Origin: JADGOV01 sp963814355 | Lineage (GTDB): Bacteria; Actinomycetota; Actinomycetes; JADGOV01 | Assembly (NCBI GenBank): GCA_963814355.1 | Contig: CAWFCZ010000018.1 | Span: 496,001-560,000 of the forward strand | DNA length: 64,000 nt | Reading direction: 5' to 3' | Shown here: positions 9,005-17,894 of the stretch, piece after piece | Layout: the number at the start of each line of letters is the position of its first letter | Position numbering within the stretch: the first letter of the stretch is position 1 | Program-made: the position numbers and the translations under genes | The notes under the pieces: generated by a model | Seen by the model: only the letters and a program-made list of their open reading frames with translations | Databases searched by the model: none | Told to the model about the DNA's origin: nothing

Positions 9005-9559
9005 ATGGACAGAGTGCGGGCAAGAGACTGGTACGCCGTCCTCGGCGTTCCACCGACGGCGTCGCCTGAGGAGTTGACCCGCGCGGTGGAACGCATGTCC
9101 CGGCAGGCGACAGCGATGGCTACGATCTCACCGGAGCGCTCCCAGCAGCTACGCGAAGTCGTCCGCGCGATGCGCCGCAACCTGCTCTCCGGGTCGGAGC
9201 AGCGCGCCCGGTACGACGCGCAGCGAACCGCAGCCGCACCCCCCGCCGCGGCAGCGCCAGCTCGGGACGCGGCGTCAGAGCCGGCCGGGCCACGGCCGGC
9301 GAACTCGCTGGGGCAGGGAGGGCCGGGCAGCCGGTTCCTCTCTTTTCTGCGCCGCGGCTGGACCTGCCCTCAGTGCGGTGACGGCGCTTTGCCCAACGAC
9401 AAGGCGTGCCGACGGTGCGGCACGCCCATCCCGCCGCCGACCGCTGCGGCGACTCGGACGACAGCGCCGAACAACGGCGCCTCCTGCCGCCAGTGCCACG
9501 CGGCCCTGGAGTTGCACGCCCGGTTCTGCGGCGACTGCGGCGCCCCGCGGAGCGGCTGA
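9005..9559 (+). CDS. J-domain-like protein without HPD, with two C-terminal zinc ribbons
   Basis: 184 residues from ATG 9005 (GTG 8963 is an in-frame alternative). The N-terminus ARDWYAVLGVPPTASPEEL closely matches helix I of a J domain, and EQRARYDAQR matches its end, but the loop that should carry HPD reads RQATAMATISPERSQQ and has none. A Pro/Ala linker follows, then CPQCG ... CRRCG (~118-135) and CRQCH ... CGDCG (~160-180). HPD is needed to stimulate Hsp70 ATPase in known J proteins, so this may be a pseudo-J adaptor for the Hsp70 73 bp upstream, with the ribbons binding a partner. Related DnaJ-like proteins with zinc ribbons exist; exact family not named. Confidence 0.75.
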   Translation: MDRVRARDWYAVLGVPPTASPEELTRAVERMSRQATAMATISPERSQQLREVVRAMRRNLLSGSEQRARYDAQRTAAAPPAAAAPARDAASEPAGPRPANSLGQGGPGSRFLSFLRRGWTCPQCGDGALPNDKACRRCGTPIPPPTAAATRTTAPNNGASCRQCHAALELHARFCGDCGAPRSG

Positions 9560-9664
9560 ACACCCGGCACGCGGAACGGCGGGTCCCAGGAACTCCAAGC
9601 GCCTCGTAGACGCCGGATGGTGGATCGAGAAGGCGTTCCCCAGCCGGCAGGCCGGTGTTTGCTC

Positions 9665-9709
9665 TATGCTACCGATCAGTACGGAACGGTACACACGGGG
9701 GAGATCGTC
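9665..9709 (+). promoter_or_regulatory. Putative -10 element and leader before the second zinc-ribbon transcription unit
   Basis: TATGCT at 9665-9670 is followed by a 39-base leader ending ACACGGGGGAGATCGTC directly before ATG 9710. It resembles the leader at 4503-4541 in both the -10-like box and the ACACGGGGG ribosome site, which suggests the later genes can be transcribed separately but alike. No -35 is clear. Confidence 0.3.
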
Positions 9710-10588
9710 ATGAAAGCCTGCGTCAACGGGCACAACGTCCCTGATGAATCGCTGTTCTGCGGCGACTGCGGGGTCGACGTGCGCCAGCGCTGCCCGCAGG
9801 GTCATGCGGTCGGCGTCGGGGACAGCTTCTGCGACGTCTGCGGCGCCGTGCTGCAGGGAGCTGCCGCCGCTGCCGCGTCAACGCCGCTGGTCGCCTCCGT
9901 CGAGGACATTCCGGTCGCGGACTTCTCCCGGCACGGCTTGAGCGGCTCGGCCGTGATCATCCCCGACCCCGCGTTGGGAACGACCGCGGAAGCCGCCGGC
10001 GCTTACCCCCCCGCTGACGTGCCGGCACCGGCACCGGCACCGGCAAGGTCGTTCCCACCACCGGCAGCCACTCCACTACCGCCAGCGCCGGCGGCCCCAA
10101 CAGTTCCGCTCTCACCTGCGTTCCCAGCTTCTTCTTTCCCGGCGTCGGCCGGCGCCGTCGAGCGGTTCCACGTCAACTGGCACCGCCTCGGCCGGATCGA
10201 TCAGGTCACCGCGGGCTGCGCCGCGGCGCTCATTCTTTCGCTGTTCCTCCCATGGTTCGGTTACAGCTCCGGCAGCTTCCACTACTCACGCAGCGGACTG
10301 AGCACCCACACCTATCTCGCGTTGGCGCTCCTCATCGCAGCGGCGCTTCTCGAATACCTGGTAGCCCGGGCCGGCTGGGACCAACTGCCAGTCCGACCGC
10401 CGGTGGCGCACGCGCCGCTTCTGCTGCTCCTCGGCTCCGCGCAGCTGCTGCTTGTGCTGCTCGCTTTCGTGTCGAAACCGACCGGCCTCGCCTGGTCATT
10501 CGGCGCCTGGCTCGGGCTCGCCGCAGCGCTCGGCGCTGCACTGCCGGTGGGCATTCCGGCGGTGCAATCTTTGAGCGGCAACCGCTGA
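9710..10588 (+). CDS. Double zinc-ribbon membrane protein, four TM helices
   Basis: 292 residues from ATG 9710, which has GGGGGAG 10 bases upstream. The N-terminus holds two ribbons of unusual form with His replacing one Cys in each: C-NGH ... CGDCG and C-PQGH ... CDVCG (residues 1-50). A long Pro/Ala linker (~75-175) leads to four hydrophobic helices: around AALILSLFLPWFGY, YLALALLIAAALLEYL, LLLLLGSAQLLLVLLAF and LGLAAALGAALPVG. The topology is probably cytoplasmic ribbon plus membrane anchor. No catalytic motif is seen. It sits in the run of zinc-ribbon genes and likely shares their function. Confidence 0.8.
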   Translation: MKACVNGHNVPDESLFCGDCGVDVRQRCPQGHAVGVGDSFCDVCGAVLQGAAAAAASTPLVASVEDIPVADFSRHGLSGSAVIIPDPALGTTAEAAGAYPPADVPAPAPAPARSFPPPAATPLPPAPAAPTVPLSPAFPASSFPASAGAVERFHVNWHRLGRIDQVTAGCAAALILSLFLPWFGYSSGSFHYSRSGLSTHTYLALALLIAAALLEYLVARAGWDQLPVRPPVAHAPLLLLLGSAQLLLVLLAFVSKPTGLAWSFGAWLGLAAALGAALPVGIPAVQSLSGNR

Positions 10589-10669
10589 CCCGGCCGGAGC
10601 CGGCAGAGCCCCCGCGCGTGCACCAGTGACATCCATGCCGCCGGAACTCGGCTCGACGCCCTCCAACAT

Positions 10670-11603
10670 GTGGAGCAGCAAACTGTGATGTGCCCCAACC
10701 GATCCTGTGTCAAGTACGGTGCCCCCACCGACACCCGCTTCTGCCAGGTATGCGGCACCGCCACCACCTCACCCGCCGATGCAGCCGGCGGCGGGGCCGG
10801 GACAGACCCCGACATCTTCGCCGTGCCAGCGACCGAGCAGCGCCACGTGCCGGGGACGCCACTCGCGACCACGCCCTACCAGCCACACCAGGATCCGCCG
10901 TACCTGGGGGCGCCACCCGCGGCCGTACCGTACCCGATGGAAGGCCCGCGCCGGGGCGTTGTCGCCGCGGCGGTGATCACCGTGCTGGTTCTCGCCGGCC
11001 TGGTCGGCGCGGCGGTGGTCTACCTCCACCGCGACGCACGCCGCGGGGGTCAGCTCACGGCGCCGAACGCCACAACCCGGTCCCCTGCCGCCACCGGACC
11101 GGGTACCCTCCCGCATGCCGTGTCGGGTAGCGCGGTGAACATTGCCGGCGAAGCAAGGATCAGCGCACCGCCCAGTGCGGCGAACGGCAAGGACGGCGCC
11201 GGAAACCCGACCAGCTACGGCACCGACCATCTCAGCGACGGCGCACTCGGACACCGCATGGCGGATGGTCGGCGACGGAGGCGGACTTGACATCGTCCTC
11301 ACCTTCGACGCGCCGCGGGTCGTCACCGCGGTCGGGGTCATCAACGGGTACGCCAAGACCGACTCGGTCACCGGCGACGACCGCTACGCCCAGGAGCGGC
11401 GGACCACCGGTGTCACGTGGAGCTTCGACGACGGCACGACCGCGGCGCAGCACCTCAGCGCACACACCCGGAACATGCAAGGGCTGACGTTGCCGCAAGC
11501 GAAGCAGACCAGGACCGTCACGCTGCATCTGGACTCGGTCACCGGATACACGAAGCCTTTCGACTACACGGCCATCAGCGAGATCGAAGTAGACGGCAAC
11601 TGA
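10670..11603 (+). CDS. Zinc-ribbon, single-TM protein with discoidin-like domain, frameshifted in this sequence
   Basis: Begins at GTG 10670 (or ATG 10688). Residues 7-35 form a ribbon (CPNRSC ... FCQVCG), then a linker, one TM helix (VVAAAVITVLVLAGLVGAAVVYL, ~residues 100-122) and an outside domain. The frame ends early at 11290. The natural continuation is one frame on, from about 11250: DTAWRMVGDGGGLDIVLTF ... VDGN, stop 11601-11603. The junction CTCGGACACC has one base too many; removing a G gives SDGALDTAWR, the usual entry to F5/8-type C (discoidin-like) carbohydrate-binding folds. The intact product would have about 310 residues: cytoplasmic ribbon, extracellular glycan-binding-like domain. 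A real frameshift or a base-call error cannot be told apart here. Confidence 0.65.
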
Positions 11604-11646
11604 GCCGCCACGCCCAGCCACCGACTTATCTTCCACGGGGAGCAGG

Positions 11647-13011
11647 ATGTACTGCGTACAGTGCGGGGCCCAGGTGGCGGCGTCGAAGCGGTTCTGCACG
11701 ATGTGCGGCGCTTCCCTCGGTGGCCACCCGGGCGCACCGAGCGGCCGCACGCAGACCGTCACTCCGCTCGCCGCGCCGCCGACTCCGTTGGCCCACTTCG
11801 ATACGGCACCTCAGTCGGGCCCGGCACCGCTCCTGCCGCAGTCGGCAGGGCTGCCGTGGGGCCTACCGGCGTCGTTTGGCGCCCGGCTCGTAGCCCGACT
11901 CATCGACAGCGTTGTGCTCGCCACCATCGTGGTGATCGCCCTTGTCCTGGCGGCGGCCATCGTGGAGGCGGTCGGTGTCTCCCCCGGCGGGGTGCTGTAC
12001 CTGCTGGCGCTGTACCTGCTAATGCCGACTCTGTCCTACGCGCTGTACCGGGTCATCACCGAAGGCGGTCCGACCGGGCAGACGCTCGGCAAGGCCGCCG
12101 TTCGGATCAAGGTGATCCGGATTGACGAGCCCGGCCGGAAAGTGGGCGCCGGAAAGGCGTTCGGCCGGTACTTCGTGAACGGCGTTGGCGACCTACTGTT
12201 CTTCCTCGCCGACCTGTCCATGCTGTGGGCGGCCGACCGGCGGACATGGGGTGAGAAGGCGACCGGCACGGCCGTAGTGGCCGTGCCCTACTCGGCGGCC
12301 CGCCGAGCCCTGCCAGCTATCGCGACCACCGGCGTGGTGGCGATAGCGCTCGCGGCCGGCGGCGCGGCACTGAGCAGCGTTGGCCGCGACAGCGCGATGC
12401 CCCCCGCGTTGTCTGGCGGGTACCCGCTGTCCTCCCTGACCCCGAACTACCCGTCGGCACAAGGGCGCGGGGCGGCCCAGATCCCGAATCCAGGCCTCGC
12501 TGATACCTACCCGTCGCCGACCGCTACCAGCACTCCCGACGACAACCCGACACCGACTGAGGCCGCCGGATCGGACTGGCGCTCCGGATCCCCCGACGGG
12601 CTGGTCACGGTCGCCGCCGGTGCCGGCGCATCGCCGGAGGTGGCGAGCGCCACGGTCGCCACGCTGCACTCTTACTTTGCCGCCATCGACACGCACGACG
12701 CTGCGGCGGCGTGGGGCATGTACTCCGCAGGTCTGCAGGCGAAGGTCTCCGAGAGCCGGTTCGCGCAGGGCGTCGCGACCAGCACCGACACTGACGTCGT
12801 AGTCGCCGCGATCACGCCGAACTCGGCGACGCCGGCCGATCCGGTACAGGCGAGGGTGACGTTCACCAGCCGGCAGGCTGGCAGCGCGGGGCCGGTGAAG
12901 GGTCAGACGTGCACCCACTGGCGGCTGACTTACCAACTGGTGCCAGAAGGTGGCGCGTACCGGATCGAACGGACGAAGGCGACCACCGGCAGCGGCCATC
13001 GCGCCTGCTGA
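11647..13011 (+). CDS. Zinc-ribbon RDD-family membrane protein with extracytoplasmic NTF2-like tail
   Basis: 454 residues from ATG 11647, 5 bases after GGGGAGCAGG. The order is zinc ribbon CVQCGAQVAASKRFCTMCG (2-20), Pro-rich linker, RDD domain (~78-220; GARLVARLIDSVVL, GPTGQTLGKAAVRIKVI, with Arg-Asp-Asp-type helices), another hydrophobic helix (~225-245), a Ser/Thr/Pro linker and a C-terminal ~120-residue domain resembling NTF2/SnoaL folds (VATLHSYFAAIDTHDAAAAWGMYS). RDD proteins are multi-helix membrane proteins of mostly unknown transport role. It ends the run of zinc-ribbon genes. The following 270 bp to purE contain no gene I can support. Confidence 0.85.
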   Translation: MYCVQCGAQVAASKRFCTMCGASLGGHPGAPSGRTQTVTPLAAPPTPLAHFDTAPQSGPAPLLPQSAGLPWGLPASFGARLVARLIDSVVLATIVVIALVLAAAIVEAVGVSPGGVLYLLALYLLMPTLSYALYRVITEGGPTGQTLGKAAVRIKVIRIDEPGRKVGAGKAFGRYFVNGVGDLLFFLADLSMLWAADRRTWGEKATGTAVVAVPYSAARRALPAIATTGVVAIALAAGGAALSSVGRDSAMPPALSGGYPLSSLTPNYPSAQGRGAAQIPNPGLADTYPSPTATSTPDDNPTPTEAAGSDWRSGSPDGLVTVAAGAGASPEVASATVATLHSYFAAIDTHDAAAAWGMYSAGLQAKVSESRFAQGVATSTDTDVVVAAITPNSATPADPVQARVTFTSRQAGSAGPVKGQTCTHWRLTYQLVPEGGAYRIERTKATTGSGHRAC

Positions 13012-13281
13012 TTGTGACACCGGCACGAGCACGTGCCACGGTCCTGCATGCCAACCGCCGAGTCTCAGCCCCGCCCGCCGCGGTCGTCGGCTGCGGCACC
13101 AGCTCAGGCGCGTCCAGGGTGACGACACGGTGAGGTGGAACTTCCGGCCGCAGGTGTCCGCCCAAATGTGCTGGGCCCACGACGGTTTCCGTGAAGGCAC
13201 GCCGGCCCAGCGATGGGTGGGTGCCAAACACCGTAAAACGCCGACGGCCCTGCGCTGGTCTGCGCCGCCCTCCAGCGAGGT

Positions 13282-13848
13282 TCACGTGCCAGGCGAGCCC
13301 GGCACACTCCCGACTCCGCCGCGCGCAGCGAGTCGGGCGGCTAGCGCCCGGTCCTTGTCCCGGGCACTGCCGGCCAGATCGGCCTGGAAATCGGTCATCC
13401 GCCGGGACAGGGCGGCGTCCGCGGTGGCCAGAATGCGTACCGCGAGCAGGCCGGCGTTACGCGCCCCGGCGACCGAGACGGTGGCCACCGGCACTCCGGC
13501 CGGCATCTGGACGATCGAGAGCAGCGAGTCCAGCCCGTCGAGGTGGGCCAGCGGCACCGGTACCCCAATGACGGGTAGCGGCGTGACGCTGGCCAGCATG
13601 CCGGGGAGGTGAGCCGCGCCACCGGCCCCGGAGATCAGCACCCGTAACCCCCGATCGGCCGCCGCCTCGCCGTAGGCCAGCATGTCCCGCGGCGTGCGGT
13701 GCGCCGAGACCACCCGGACCTCATGGGGCACGTCGAACTCGTCCAGCGCAGCGGCGGCGGGCGCCATCACCGGCCAGTCGGAGTCGCTGCCCATCACCAC
13801 GGCGACGAGAGGATTCCTGGCACGCACGTCGGCCGATCCCACGGTCAC
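13282..13848 (-). CDS. purE: N5-carboxyaminoimidazole ribonucleotide mutase PurE
   Basis: 188 residues from GTG 13848, overlapping the purK stop by 4 nt (GTGA). Class I PurE interconverts N5-CAIR and CAIR in purine synthesis. Family motifs are in place: VVMGSDSDWPVM at residues ~16-27, VVSAHRTPRDM with the catalytic His, SGAGGAAHLPGMLAS, LPVIGVPV, SLLSIVQMPAGVPVATV and AGARNAGLLAVRIL. It is the usual size with a short basic C-terminal tail. It is the last clear gene of a two-gene purK-purE operon. Confidence 0.97.
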   Translation of the reverse strand: MTVGSADVRARNPLVAVVMGSDSDWPVMAPAAAALDEFDVPHEVRVVSAHRTPRDMLAYGEAAADRGLRVLISGAGGAAHLPGMLASVTPLPVIGVPVPLAHLDGLDSLLSIVQMPAGVPVATVSVAGARNAGLLAVRILATADAALSRRMTDFQADLAGSARDKDRALAARLAARGGVGSVPGSPGT

Positions 13849-14963
13849 GCCGTCCCCGCGGCCAGCGCAGCCGCCCCGGCCGCCGCCCGGCGGCGCACCT
13901 CGACCGGATCCGCCCCGAGCGCGGTGACGTGCCCGAGCTTGCGGCCCGGGCGCGGCTGCTTGCCGTAGAGGTGCACCTTGAGGCCCGGGTCGGCGGCGAG
14001 GACTTGGGGCAAGGCGCCGGCCGGATCAGCGCCGCCGAGCACGTTGGCGGTGACCACCACGGGCGCGGTCGGGGCGGTATCCCCCAGCGGCCAGTCCAGC
14101 ACCGCCCGCAGGTGCTGTTCGAACTGCGAGGTGCGCGACCCCTCGATCGTCCAGTGGCCGGAGTTGTGCGGCCGCATCGCCAACTCGTTCACCAGCAGCG
14201 CCCCGTCGGTCCGCTCGAACAGCTCCACGGCCAGCACCCCGGTCACCCCGAGCGCGCTCGCGATCTCGACGCCCACCTCGCGGGCATCCCTCGGCTCGTC
14301 GACCAGCGGCGCCAGGGTCTGCACGCAGATGCCGTCGTTCTGCACGGTTTCGACCACCGGCCAGGCGCGTACCGCACCGCTCGGTGCCCGGGCGACGAGC
14401 GCCGCCAACTCCCGACGCAGCGCCACGTACTCCTCCACGAGCAGTTCGGTGGCGGTGCAGCCTGCGAACAGCTCGGCCGCCGCGGCGGCGTCGGGCAGCA
14501 CCCACACCCCCCGGCCGTCGTACCCGCCGCGGACCGCCTTGGCGACTACCGGCCAGCCGTGCCGGGCGGCGAAGTCGGCCACCTCGCCGACGCGCGATAC
14601 CGGCCGCCACGCCGGCACCCCGACGCCGAGTTCGCTGAGCCGGGTCCGCATCGCCCGCTTGTCCTGAGCGAAGCGCAGCGCCGCCGGACCGGGATGCAGC
14701 CGGTACCCCTTCTCGACGAGGGCGGCCAGGTGCTGCGGCGGAACATGCTCATGGTCGAAGGTGAGCACGTCGCAGCGCTCGGTGAAAGCCAGCAGGTCGG
14801 CCAGCGAGGCGTAATCCCCGAGATCCGCGGCAGCGATCGACGCGGCGGCCTCGTCGGCCCGCCCGGCCAACACCCTGAGGGACAGGCCCAGCGGGATCGC
14901 GGCCTGGGCGGTCATCCGGGCGAGTTGCCCGGCACCGACCATGCCGACCCGGGGTGCTCGCAC
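13845..14963 (-). CDS. purK: 5-(carboxyamino)imidazole ribonucleotide synthase PurK
   Basis: 372 residues from GTG 14963. PurK uses ATP and bicarbonate to make N5-CAIR from AIR, feeding PurE. It is an ATP-grasp enzyme: VGMVGAGQLARM at the N-terminus, CDVLTFDHEHVP, KAVRGGYDGRGVW for ATP binding (~residues 143-155), VQNDGICVQTLAP and NELAMRPHNSGHWTIEG near the metal site, and a C-terminal lobe with LYGKQPRPGRKLGHVT. Normal length. The start is the first in frame and lies about 70 bp from the divergent glycosyltransferase gene, so the two probably use back-to-back promoters. Confidence 0.97.
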   Translation of the reverse strand: MRAPRVGMVGAGQLARMTAQAAIPLGLSLRVLAGRADEAAASIAAADLGDYASLADLLAFTERCDVLTFDHEHVPPQHLAALVEKGYRLHPGPAALRFAQDKRAMRTRLSELGVGVPAWRPVSRVGEVADFAARHGWPVVAKAVRGGYDGRGVWVLPDAAAAAELFAGCTATELLVEEYVALRRELAALVARAPSGAVRAWPVVETVQNDGICVQTLAPLVDEPRDAREVGVEIASALGVTGVLAVELFERTDGALLVNELAMRPHNSGHWTIEGSRTSQFEQHLRAVLDWPLGDTAPTAPVVVTANVLGGADPAGALPQVLAADPGLKVHLYGKQPRPGRKLGHVTALGADPVEVRRRAAAGAAALAAGTA

Positions 14964-15033
14964 GGCTCCAGCCTACGGACCCCCGGTTCGATAACCTGGC
15001 CGCCGCCGACCGAGACACTCAGGAGTTGCCCGC

Positions 15034-17859
15034 TTGACCATCTCCGCACCCTGGGCTGAGCAGCGGTCAGGTCCGGATGTCAGCGTCGTCGTCATCGTCT
15101 ACAACGACGCGCGGAACCTGGCCCGAGCCGTGGACTCGGCCCGCCAGCAGACCCTGCGCAACCTTGAGATCCTGCTGGTCAACGACGCCTCGACCGACGG
15201 CACCGCGCAGGTGGCGGCCGCCCTGGCCCGGGCCGACGACCGGGTTCGGGCGGTGCACCTGCCGGTCAACAGTGGTGGCTGCAGCCGGCCGCGCAACGTC
15301 GGCCTGTCACTGGCCAGGGCGCCGTACGTGATGTTCCTGGACAGCGACGACACCCTGGAGCGGCACGCCGCCAAGAACCTGCTGCTGACCGCGGAGCGGA
15401 CTGACGCGGATGTGGTGTCCGGGCTGTGCCTGCGGGTCAACATCGACACCGGCCGTACCCGGCAGTGGTGGGGTGTGCTCTACCAGCGCCGGGCGGTCTA
15501 CGACGGGATCGCGCAGTGCCCTGACCAGCTCTACGACACAACGTCGACGAACAAGCTGTACCGCCGGGACTTCCTCGACCGCCACCAGATCCGCTTCCCG
15601 GAGGGCTACCACTACGAGGATCTGCTGTTCACTACGGAGGTCTACTGCACCGCCCGGCGGATCGCGATCATCCCCAACGTGGTCTACCGCTGGAACTACG
15701 TACAGCGGGCCGAACGGCCCTCGATCAGCAACCAGCGGGCGCAGATCACTAACTTCGCGCACCGGGTGGCTATCCACCGCAAGATCGACGCCTTTCTGGA
15801 AGCTCGCGGGCTGGCCGACCTGCAGATCGTCAAGGACCGCAAGTTCATCCGCCACGACCTACGTCTCTACCTCAACGACCTGGCGCTGCGCGGCCCGGAG
15901 TTCCAGGACGAGTTCATGGCGATGGCCCGGGACTACCTGCGGACCGTCGATCCCCGTGCGCTGGAGATCAGCGGAACGGTGGAGCGGATCGCCGCCTTCA
16001 TGATCCTGCAAGGCGATCTCACCGAGACCCTCAAGGTCGTGGAGTACCTGCACCGCGACGGAGTGCTCGCCAGTGACCTGCACGAAGAAGGCGGCCGACT
16101 CTACTGGACGGCCAAGCACCTGGACGCGCCCGGTGGCCGGACACTCCTGGACGTCACCGACCTGGGGCTGCTCGACCTGCCGCTGGGCCGGCTGAAGCTG
16201 CACAACCGCACCACCGGGCACGCGGTGGGCCCCTCGACACTGCGCCTCGACGGCGTGATCACCGTACCGCTCGGCCGGATCGTCGAGGACGAGCACACCA
16301 CGCTGGAACTCCTCATCCGTAATCGCAAGAGCAAGCGGACGCATCGCAGCCCGGTCTCCACGTGGCGGCTGGCCGGCAACCGGCTGTACTGGTCGGCGAC
16401 GGTCGACGTGGACGGGACGATCACCATCACGACCACGCGGCAGCCGATCTGGGACGTCAGCGTCGCGGTCACCAACGGCCCGTCGACCGCCACGGCTCCG
16501 GTGAACGTCCTGGCCGCCGGCATCGACGGCACCCGGTTGGTCGTGCATCCAGCCCGCTCGGTGCTGATCGGCAACCGGCTGGAGTGTTTCACCACCGCCA
16601 GCGGCACGCTGGGGCTACGGCTGGTCAACACCAGCCGGACCGGTGCCCGGGCGGCCACCGTGCTGCGACGGCTGCGGGCCAGCCCGGCGGTGGCCATTGC
16701 CGCGCGGGCCCGGCGGAAGCTGCGGGACACCGAGACCAAGACCCGGATGTACCGGGTGGCTCGCCGGCTGCCGGTGAAGAAGGGCACCGTGGTCTTCGAG
16801 AGCCACCTCGGCAAGCAGTACGGCGACAGTCCGAAGTACATCTACCAGGCGATGGTCCGGGCCGGTGGCCCGTACCGGGCGGTCTGGTCCTATACCGGGG
16901 ACCGCCAGGCTTGGCCGCCGGAGGCGAAGGCGATCCGGCGGGAGAGCTGGCGCTACTACTACGAATTGGCCCGGGCGGAGTTCTGGGTGGACAACCAGGG
17001 CTTCCCCCGGCAGTTCACCAAGCGTCCGGGCACGACGTACCTGCAGACCTGGCACGGCACGCCCCTGAAGAAGATGGGCTTCGACGAACCGGCGCTGGCG
17101 GCGCTGCCGCCGGACCAGCAGCGCGCACACGCCGGCATGATCGAGCGCTGGGATCACCTGGTGGTGCCGAGTGAGTACTTCGTCGAGACCTTCGTCGCCG
17201 CTTATCGGTACCGGGGGGGCCTGCTGCGGGTGGGCTATCCGCGCAACGACCCGCTGTTGAGCGCGAACGATCCGGACACCATCGCCGAGCTGAAAGCCCG
17301 GCTGCACCTGCCGTCGAACCGGAAAATCGTGCTCTACGCACCCACCTTCCGCGACGAGCAGCACCGGATCCGGGCCTCATTCGCCCTCAAGCTCGACCTC
17401 TACCAGGTCGCCCGCGAGCTGGGCGAGGAGTACTTCTTCCTGATCCGGGCGCACTACCTCGACCGGGTGTCCATCGCCGCCGCGCACCGACCGATCGCCG
17501 CCAACGTCTCCGGGCACCACGACGTGACCGAGCTGATGCTGGTCTCCGACGTGCTGATCACCGACTACTCCTCGGTGTTCTTCGACTACGCCAACCTCCG
17601 CCGTCCGATGCTGTTCTTCACCTACGACTACGAGCACTACCTGCACACCCGCGGCACGTACCTCGACCTGGCTGACGTGGCGCCCGGACCGATGGTCTCC
17701 ACCACCGAGGAGATCATCGCCTGCCTGCGGGACCTCGACGGCCTTGCCTCCCGGTACGGCGACGCGGCGGAGAAGTTCCGGGACCGGTTCTGCACCTACG
17801 ACACCGGGACGGCAAGCGAACGCATCGTCGCCCGGTTCTTCCCCGGAGGCGGCCGGTGA
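15034..17859 (+). CDS. Bifunctional GT2 glycosyltransferase / CDP-glycerol glycerophosphotransferase
   Basis: 941 residues from TTG 15034, supported by AGGAG at 15021-15025. Residues ~15-240 are a GT-A family 2 domain: VVIVYNDARNLARAVDSA, LLVNDASTDGTAQV and FLDSDD (the metal-binding DxD-like site). A middle part (~370-530) is beta-rich with no clear motif. Residues ~560-930 are a TagF-like polymerase: FESHLGKQYGDSPKY, YLQTWHGTPLKKMGFD and LITDYSSVFFDYANLRRP. Together they suggest building or decorating a poly(glycerol-phosphate)-type teichoic acid at the inner membrane face. Overlaps or abuts the next glycosyltransferase gene, so they form one operon. The exact polymer is unknown. Confidence 0.9.
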   Translation: MTISAPWAEQRSGPDVSVVVIVYNDARNLARAVDSARQQTLRNLEILLVNDASTDGTAQVAAALARADDRVRAVHLPVNSGGCSRPRNVGLSLARAPYVMFLDSDDTLERHAAKNLLLTAERTDADVVSGLCLRVNIDTGRTRQWWGVLYQRRAVYDGIAQCPDQLYDTTSTNKLYRRDFLDRHQIRFPEGYHYEDLLFTTEVYCTARRIAIIPNVVYRWNYVQRAERPSISNQRAQITNFAHRVAIHRKIDAFLEARGLADLQIVKDRKFIRHDLRLYLNDLALRGPEFQDEFMAMARDYLRTVDPRALEISGTVERIAAFMILQGDLTETLKVVEYLHRDGVLASDLHEEGGRLYWTAKHLDAPGGRTLLDVTDLGLLDLPLGRLKLHNRTTGHAVGPSTLRLDGVITVPLGRIVEDEHTTLELLIRNRKSKRTHRSPVSTWRLAGNRLYWSATVDVDGTITITTTRQPIWDVSVAVTNGPSTATAPVNVLAAGIDGTRLVVHPARSVLIGNRLECFTTASGTLGLRLVNTSRTGARAATVLRRLRASPAVAIAARARRKLRDTETKTRMYRVARRLPVKKGTVVFESHLGKQYGDSPKYIYQAMVRAGGPYRAVWSYTGDRQAWPPEAKAIRRESWRYYYELARAEFWVDNQGFPRQFTKRPGTTYLQTWHGTPLKKMGFDEPALAALPPDQQRAHAGMIERWDHLVVPSEYFVETFVAAYRYRGGLLRVGYPRNDPLLSANDPDTIAELKARLHLPSNRKIVLYAPTFRDEQHRIRASFALKLDLYQVARELGEEYFFLIRAHYLDRVSIAAAHRPIAANVSGHHDVTELMLVSDVLITDYSSVFFDYANLRRPMLFFTYDYEHYLHTRGTYLDLADVAPGPMVSTTEEIIACLRDLDGLASRYGDAAEKFRDRFCTYDTGTASERIVARFFPGGGR

Positions 17860-17894
17860 GCGGCCCGGGCCCGGCGGCCGCCGGGGGAGATACC

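Noticed and set aside
12863..13285. Minus-strand frame starting GTG 13285 in a 4-nt overlap with the purE stop
   Set aside because: It overlaps the RDD gene by about 150 bp, its third-position G/C is clearly lower than that of its neighbours, and no family is recognisable. It might be a degraded gene after purE.
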